Below, in pieces: positions 59,767 through 64,000 of a DNA stretch of 64,000 bases. The notes below the pieces were generated by a model, which was not told the DNA's origin, made no database searches, and saw only the letters and a program-made list of their open reading frames with translations. The stretch's first letter is position 1; each line of letters begins with the position of its first letter. Made by a program: the position numbers and the translations under genes. Source of the stretch: Hahella ganghwensis DSM 17046 (lineage in GTDB: Bacteria; Pseudomonadota; Gammaproteobacteria; Pseudomonadales; Oleiphilaceae); contig NZ_AQXX01000133.1 in the NCBI RefSeq assembly GCF_000376785.1, forward strand, positions 1-64,000, in the 5' to 3' direction.

Positions 59767-60738
59767 GTGAAGTATATTCATGTGGCGGTTGCCGTATTAT
59801 TTGATGCCGATGGAAAGCTTCTTATTGCCCGGCGTCCTGAACATCTACATCAAGGCGGACTGTTGGAGTTTCCTGGTGGCAAGGTCGAGACAGGAGAGCG
59901 GGTTGAGCAAGCTCTGGTGAGGGAGCTGGGTGAGGAGTTGGGGGTTGATGTAACCCATTCGCCCAAACACCCCCTGATTTGTATTAACTACTCTTACCCG
60001 GATAAAAATGTTTGTCTCGATGTCTGGGTTGTTGAAGGTTTCCGGGGAGAAGCCCAGGGGCGTGAAGGGCAGCCGCTGTTCCGAATGTCTGTAAATGACC
60101 TGACACCGGAAACCTTTCCCGCCGCTAATAAGCCGATTATTGACGCACTCAAGCTGCCATCCCGATGTCTGATTACGGGAGAATATACGAGCGATGACGA
60201 CATGGGTTCTGGCTTGGAAAGGGCCTTAGGGTGTGGCATTCGTATGGTTGTACTGAGAGCGCCGGCATTGGATCGCTCAGCTTATGTCGTATGGGTGGAA
60301 GGGATCACGGGAAAGTGGCGGGATCAATTTGAATTCCTTCTTGTGCATGGTGAAAGTGGGTTATCCCTGATGAAAGATACAGATTTGCCAGTGGACGGTT
60401 GCCATCTGACATCTGTCCAGCTTTCTGCACTGCAAGACCGACCTATACCGGACTCCAAGTGGCTGGGAGCATCCTGTCATTCGCTTGCTGAGCTTGAGAA
60501 GGCGCATGTTTTAGGGTGCCGTTATGGTTTTGTATCACCTGTGTTACCAACGCTGTCTCATCCTGATGGTGAGCTGCTAGGATGGGATGGGCTAGAGGCG
60601 CTGACAAAATGCGCAACCTTTCCTGTTTATGCTTTGGGCGGGGTTGATGATTCAAATATCTCTCAAGCCCGGGAAGCTGGCTGTCAGGGGGTGGCAGGGA
60701 TACGTGCTTGGTGGGACAATAATCTGACAAATGTATAG
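59767..60738 (+). CDS. Nudix hydrolase fused to a thiamine-phosphate-synthase-like domain
   Basis: Residues 1 to about 130 are a MutT-type Nudix domain with the full Nudix box GGKVETGERVEQALVREL then EELG, expected to hydrolyse oxidised nucleotides such as 8-oxo-dGTP. Residues about 145-323 resemble ThiE (TenI-like TIM barrel: GASCHSLAELEKA, YGFVSPVLPT, VYALGGVDDSNI). The fusion is common beside argJ in Pseudomonas-like genomes; the role of the second half is unknown and ThiE activity should not be assumed. Start GTG 59767 has GGAG 5 bases upstream. Confidence 0.9.
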   Translation: MKYIHVAVAVLFDADGKLLIARRPEHLHQGGLLEFPGGKVETGERVEQALVRELGEELGVDVTHSPKHPLICINYSYPDKNVCLDVWVVEGFRGEAQGREGQPLFRMSVNDLTPETFPAANKPIIDALKLPSRCLITGEYTSDDDMGSGLERALGCGIRMVVLRAPALDRSAYVVWVEGITGKWRDQFEFLLVHGESGLSLMKDTDLPVDGCHLTSVQLSALQDRPIPDSKWLGASCHSLAELEKAHVLGCRYGFVSPVLPTLSHPDGELLGWDGLEALTKCATFPVYALGGVDDSNISQAREAGCQGVAGIRAWWDNNLTNV

Positions 60739-60767
60739 TTGTTTAATTCGCAGAACAGGAAGCTGAG

Positions 60768-61280
60768 ATGGCTGAATTGACCCATCTGGATAAAAAAGGC
60801 GCGGCCCATATGGTCGATGTGGGAGAGAAGACGGTAACCACTCGGATTGCTCGCGCCGAGGCTCGAATCTCCATGTTGCCGGAAACACTCAAATTGATCG
60901 TTGAGGGCGGGCATAAAAAGGGGGATGTGCTGGCTGTTGCACGGATTGCGGGTATTCAGGCAGCCAAGAAAACATCGGAACTAATTCCTCTGTGCCATAG
61001 TCTCAACCTGACATCTGTTAAAGTGGAACTGACTCCGGATGTGGAGAACTCTGAATTGGTGATTCACTCCATGTGTAAACTGGACGCGAAAACCGGGGTG
61101 GAAATGGAGGCGCTGACGTCAGCCAGTGTGGCTGCATTAACTATTTACGATATGTGTAAGGCTGTCGATAAAGGAATGGTTATTCGTCAGGTGCGTCTGT
61201 TGGAAAAAACAGGTGGGCGTTCAGGCCATTGGCAGGCGCTTGACCCTGAAGCATCTGAGGGTGAGGGTCACAATGATTAA
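60768..61280 (+). CDS. moaC: Cyclic pyranopterin monophosphate synthase
   Basis: Converts 3',8-cyclo-7,8-dihydro-GTP from MoaA to cPMP in molybdenum cofactor synthesis. 170 residues: [46 protein letters not shown] (quoted in parts: [19 protein letters not shown]), [23 protein letters not shown] (EMEALT) and the C-terminal [10 protein letters not shown]. It overlaps moaD by 8 bases. Confidence 0.96.
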   Translation: MAELTHLDKKGAAHMVDVGEKTVTTRIARAEARISMLPETLKLIVEGGHKKGDVLAVARIAGIQAAKKTSELIPLCHSLNLTSVKVELTPDVENSELVIHSMCKLDAKTGVEMEALTSASVAALTIYDMCKAVDKGMVIRQVRLLEKTGGRSGHWQALDPEASEGEGHND

Positions 61281-61524
61281 AGTGTTGTTTTTTGCTCGTT
61301 TGCGCGAAGCTATGGGCTGCTCGGAAGTTGAAGTTGACTGGGATGATCATGACGGTGATCTTCATGAGCTGAAGCAGCGGATCATTCAACAGTTGCCTCA
61401 GGCAGAGTCTGTGTTTGCGCAAGGGAAGGTGTTGTGTGCCGTAAACCAGGAAATGGTAAAAGCGGATCACCGGCTCAAAGATGGTGATGAAGTGGCTTTT
61501 TTCCCGCCGGTTACAGGTGGGTGA
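61273..61524 (+). CDS. moaD: Molybdopterin synthase sulfur carrier subunit
   Basis: A ubiquitin-like 83-residue protein that donates sulfur, carried as a thiocarboxylate on its C-terminal Gly-Gly, to c[17 protein letters not shown] starts the protein and FFPPVTGG ends it, as needed. Start ATG 61273 lies within moaC. The partner subunit gene moaE is not next to it. Confidence 0.95.
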   Translation: MIKVLFFARLREAMGCSEVEVDWDDHDGDLHELKQRIIQQLPQAESVFAQGKVLCAVNQEMVKADHRLKDGDEVAFFPPVTGG

Positions 61525-61586
61525 TTGGCCGATATTGAGGTGGACTTAGTTGCTCTGCCGGGAAATAGTGAAATCTGGGTGATCTA

Positions 61587-62609
61587 ATGACGGTAGTGGA
61601 AAATCCTGAAAATGTTCTGGTAGACCGGTTTGGACGGGTGGTGAATTATGTGCGCCTGTCGGTCACAGACCGTTGCGATTTCCGCTGCGTATACTGCATG
61701 GCGGAAGATATGACCTTTTTGCCGCGCCAGCAGATACTGTCATTGGAAGAATTGTATGAGGTCGCCAGGGCCTTTGTGTCTCTGGGGGTGAAAAAAATAC
61801 GCCTTACCGGCGGCGAGCCGTTGGTTCGACGTAATATTCTATCCCTGGTGGAGCGTTTGGGGCAGCTGGAGGGACTTGATGAGTTCGTGTTGACCACTAA
61901 TGGGTCGCAGTTGCCCAAGATGGCCAGAGATCTTAAAGCTTTTGGGTTGAAGCGTATTAACATCAGCCTGGACAGTCTGAATCCGGTCAGGTTTCGGGAG
62001 CTGACCCGGACAGGAGATCTCGCCAATGTTATCGCGGGAGTCGATGCCGCAAGAGAAGCTGGATTTGAGCGTATCAAAATCAATTCTGTCATCATGCGGG
62101 GGCGGAATGAGGACGAAGTGCTGGAGCTGGTAGATTTCGCGCGAGACCGGCAGCTCGATTTGTCCTTTATTGAGGAAATGCCGCTAGGGCATATTACTGA
62201 ACATGATCGCCAGTTATCCTTCATCTCCAGCAGTGAACTTCGTGAGTTAATTACGAAGATATATCCACTAAGTCCGGCAAACTCGAGTGAGGCCACAGGT
62301 ACTGGTGGGCCCTCGGATTATTATACGATGCAGGGCACCTCAACGCGTCTCGGATTTATTTCGCCTCATAGTCATAACTTCTGTCACTTGTGCAATCGGG
62401 TGAGAGTGACGGTTGAGGGGCGCTTGTTGCTATGCCTTGGGAATGAGCATTCTGTTGATCTAAGAGAGGTCTTGCGGACTCATCCCGGGAATCTTGAAGT
62501 GCTTCAACAGACTATTCGTGATGCAATGAATATCAAGCCGGAAAGGCACTACTTTAATCTTGAGGAAGAGCCCCAGATTGTCCGGTTTATGAATATGACC
62601 GGCGGCTAA
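61587..62609 (+). CDS. moaA: GTP 3',8-cyclase
   Basis: Radical-SAM enzyme for the first step of molybdenum cofactor synthesis. 340 residues: the N-terminal cluster motif CDFRCVYCM (C-x3-C-x2-C), [11 protein letters not shown], and a second C-terminal 4Fe-4S cluster in [20 protein letters not shown]. The C-terminal double glycine (MTGG) is required in known enzymes. It follows moaD after 62 bases where moaE would normally stand. Confidence 0.97.
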   Translation: MTVVENPENVLVDRFGRVVNYVRLSVTDRCDFRCVYCMAEDMTFLPRQQILSLEELYEVARAFVSLGVKKIRLTGGEPLVRRNILSLVERLGQLEGLDEFVLTTNGSQLPKMARDLKAFGLKRINISLDSLNPVRFRELTRTGDLANVIAGVDAAREAGFERIKINSVIMRGRNEDEVLELVDFARDRQLDLSFIEEMPLGHITEHDRQLSFISSSELRELITKIYPLSPANSSEATGTGGPSDYYTMQGTSTRLGFISPHSHNFCHLCNRVRVTVEGRLLLCLGNEHSVDLREVLRTHPGNLEVLQQTIRDAMNIKPERHYFNLEEEPQIVRFMNMTGG

Positions 62610-62728
62610 GTCCTTCAGTAGGAAGGAGATAGAAGCCTATTTAACGTTGCTGATAAAGCATCAAAAGTTGGGAGTTCGTGGCTGATCTGCTAAAATCGGC
62701 GCCCCAATCAGGTTCAGAGGGTCCATGA

Positions 62729-63367
62729 GTGTCTGTCACTTACATTGCAAGCTGTAAATTGCCAACGCCATTCGGTGTCTTTGATATGCATGGATTCCAG
62801 GAAGAGGCAACGCAAAAAGAGCACGTTGCCCTTACTCTGGGAAATATAGCGTCTCCTGAACCTATTCTTGCCCGTACCCACTCTGAATGCCTGACCGGTG
62901 ATGCACTCTTCAGTATGCGCTGTGATTGCGGCTACCAGTTGGATGAGGCTTTGCGCAGCATCGCTTCGGAAGGGCGTGGGATTCTTCTTTATCTGCGCCA
63001 GGAAGGGCGCGGTATTGGTCTGCTGAATAAGATCAAAGCCTACAAGTTTCAGGACGAAGGTGCGGATACGGTTGAGGCAAATGAAAAACTTGGTTTTGCG
63101 GCAGATTTGAGGGACTACAGTATTTGTAAGCCTATGCTTGAGCATTTGGGGATCAGTCGAATTCGCCTCATGACCAATAACCCCAGGAAGGTCGACTCTC
63201 TACGTCAGCTTGGCATAGATGTGGTTGAGCGAGTGTCTCTGGAAGTTGGAAGGAATCCCCATAACCAGCACTATCTGGCAACCAAGGCCGGTAAGCTTGG
63301 GCACTGGCTGACAACTCACCAGGATGACGAGGATCCGGCTGAACTGGTAGTTGATGCCCAGAAATAG
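62729..63367 (+). CDS. ribA: GTP cyclohydrolase II
   Basis: Opens GTP to start riboflavin synthesis. 212 residues: [25 protein letters not shown], the zinc site [33 protein letters not shown] and [11 protein letters not shown]. No RibB domain is fused. The start is GTG 62729 with AGAGGG about 9 bases upstream. It is likely transcribed separately or read through from moaA. Confidence 0.96.
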   Translation: MSVTYIASCKLPTPFGVFDMHGFQEEATQKEHVALTLGNIASPEPILARTHSECLTGDALFSMRCDCGYQLDEALRSIASEGRGILLYLRQEGRGIGLLNKIKAYKFQDEGADTVEANEKLGFAADLRDYSICKPMLEHLGISRIRLMTNNPRKVDSLRQLGIDVVERVSLEVGRNPHNQHYLATKAGKLGHWLTTHQDDEDPAELVVDAQK

Positions 63368-63439
63368 GCCGTTATTTTACCTAATTAAAAAACTCGGATT
63401 ACAACAGGCCGCGATGAATCCGGGCAGAAAATGAGGCAA

Positions 63440-63468
63440 AGGCACTCAGTCAAGAGTGCCTGTTTTAT
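63440..63468 (+). terminator. Terminator of ribA inside the dxs 3' end
   Basis: AGGCACTC (63440-63447) pairs with GAGTGCCT (63454-63461), followed by GTTTTA. The hairpin overlaps the last codons and stop of the converging dxs gene. Confidence 0.7.
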
Positions 63469-64000
63469 CCGGGGTCATCCCAAGTAGTTCCAATCTCTGC
63501 GCAATGCTCTCGGCAATACCTGCCGTATCCAATCCAACTTCTGCGTGTAACTCTGCAGGTTTACCGTGCTCGATAAACTGATCCGGAAGGCCAAGTAACA
63601 GAGTTGGTATGCTGACAGCAGATTGGGTAAGGAGTTCGACAACGCCGGACCCGGCTCCCCCATGAATACTGTTTTCCTCAAGAGTGACCAGAAGATCATG
63701 TTGGCCAGCACAGTTTAGAATGGCTTCTGCGTCCAGCGGTTTGACGAAACGCATGTCCAGGAGGGTGTAATTATTGGTCTCAGCGATTGGTTTGACAGTC
63801 TCAAGCAGAGTCCCGAATGCCAGAATGGCGACTTTCTTGCCCTGTCTGATCCATCTGGCCTTGCCAATTTCCACCGCTTCCAGTGAGTCCTCAATTTCAG
63901 ATCCTGGACCAGAGCCTCTGGGATAGCGGACAGCGCTGGGACCTTGGTGGTGATAGCCAGTAGAAAGCAGCTTGCGTGTCTCATTCTCATCAGAGGGAGC
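63446..64000 (-). CDS. dxs: 1-deoxy-D-xylulose-5-phosphate synthase, C-terminal part
   Basis: The 3' end of dxs, running off the right edge; 185 codons are in the window. The open frame continues to base 64000 with APSDENETRKLLSTGYHHQG and RYPRGSGPG, typical of DXS, and then the transketolase C-terminal domain (FGTLLETVKPI, LDMRFVKPLDAEAI, LEENSIHGGAGSGV). The enzyme joins pyruvate and glyceraldehyde 3-phosphate in the non-mevalonate isoprenoid pathway, using thiamine diphosphate. The cofactor-binding domain lies outside the window. Confidence 0.95.
   Translation of the reverse strand, partial: APSDENETRKLLSTGYHHQGPSAVRYPRGSGPGSEIEDSLEAVEIGKARWIRQGKKVAILAFGTLLETVKPIAETNNYTLLDMRFVKPLDAEAILNCAGQHDLLVTLEENSIHGGAGSGVVELLTQSAVSIPTLLLGLPDQFIEHGKPAELHAEVGLDTAGIAESIAQRLELLGMTPDKTGTLD

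Noticed and set aside
61646-62296. 216-codon Ser/Arg-rich frame antisense to moaA
   Set aside because: Typical low-complexity shadow composition opposite a radical-SAM gene.

Overview
The window is a stretch of gammaproteobacterial chromosome, probably from a marine or Pseudomonas-like lineage. The evidence is synteny: rplM-rpsI-petABC-sspAB, then diaA-yraN-lpoA facing rsmI, then rnpB and the complete mraZ-to-lpxC division/cell-wall (dcw) cluster, then dciA, an M23 peptidase, secA, argJ and a MutT/ThiE-type fusion. Base composition looks close to half GC by eye. I do not name a genus.

Left part (1-5100): the 5S rRNA end of an rRNA operon with a duplicated 5S-tail/terminator unit, a class I glutamine amidotransferase, leuA, a diverged HolD-like (DNA polymerase III psi) gene, rimI and a CbiM-like membrane protein.

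Second part (5100-20520): a myo-inositol catabolic island. Leftward genes are iolI, an abnormal short iolG, iolC (with fused DUF2090), iolD, iolE, mmsA/iolA, a DUF3329 gene and iolB. Rightward genes encode an inositol/sugar ABC importer (binding protein, double ATPase, permease). A RpiR-family regulator, iolR, closes the island. GGAA-N6-TTCC palindromes recur upstream of iolB, iolC, iolI, the transporter and iolR, so one IolR regulon can be read from the sequence. The odd piece is iolG: 234 residues with the catalytic residues kept, but most of the C-terminal domain gone and replaced by a tail that looks taken from another Gfo/Idh/MocA enzyme.

Third part (20890-34400): an unrecognised 226-residue protein, an Sfp-type phosphopantetheinyl transferase without a synthase partner, prfC, a TatD-type nuclease gene, ribosomal proteins L13/S9, the cytochrome bc1 complex, SspA/SspB, DiaA, YraN, LpoA and RsmI.

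Fourth part (34430-53460): RNase P RNA, then a legible mra promoter followed by GTGG boxes in 10-bp register (the MraZ operator), and sixteen co-directional dcw genes, mostly overlapping or closely spaced, ending at lpxC and a terminator.

Final part (53500-64000): dciA, an M23 peptidase, secA (with a possible 51-codon leader ORF and an upstream palindrome), argJ, the Nudix/ThiE fusion, moaC-moaD-moaA (no moaE), ribA, and the 3' part of dxs running off the right edge.

I found no CRISPR array, no insertion sequence, no prophage, no tRNA and no recognisable defence system. The most interesting signals are the iolG chimera, the IolR operator network, the HolD-like gene, the secA leader and a few orphan structures in intergenic DNA.
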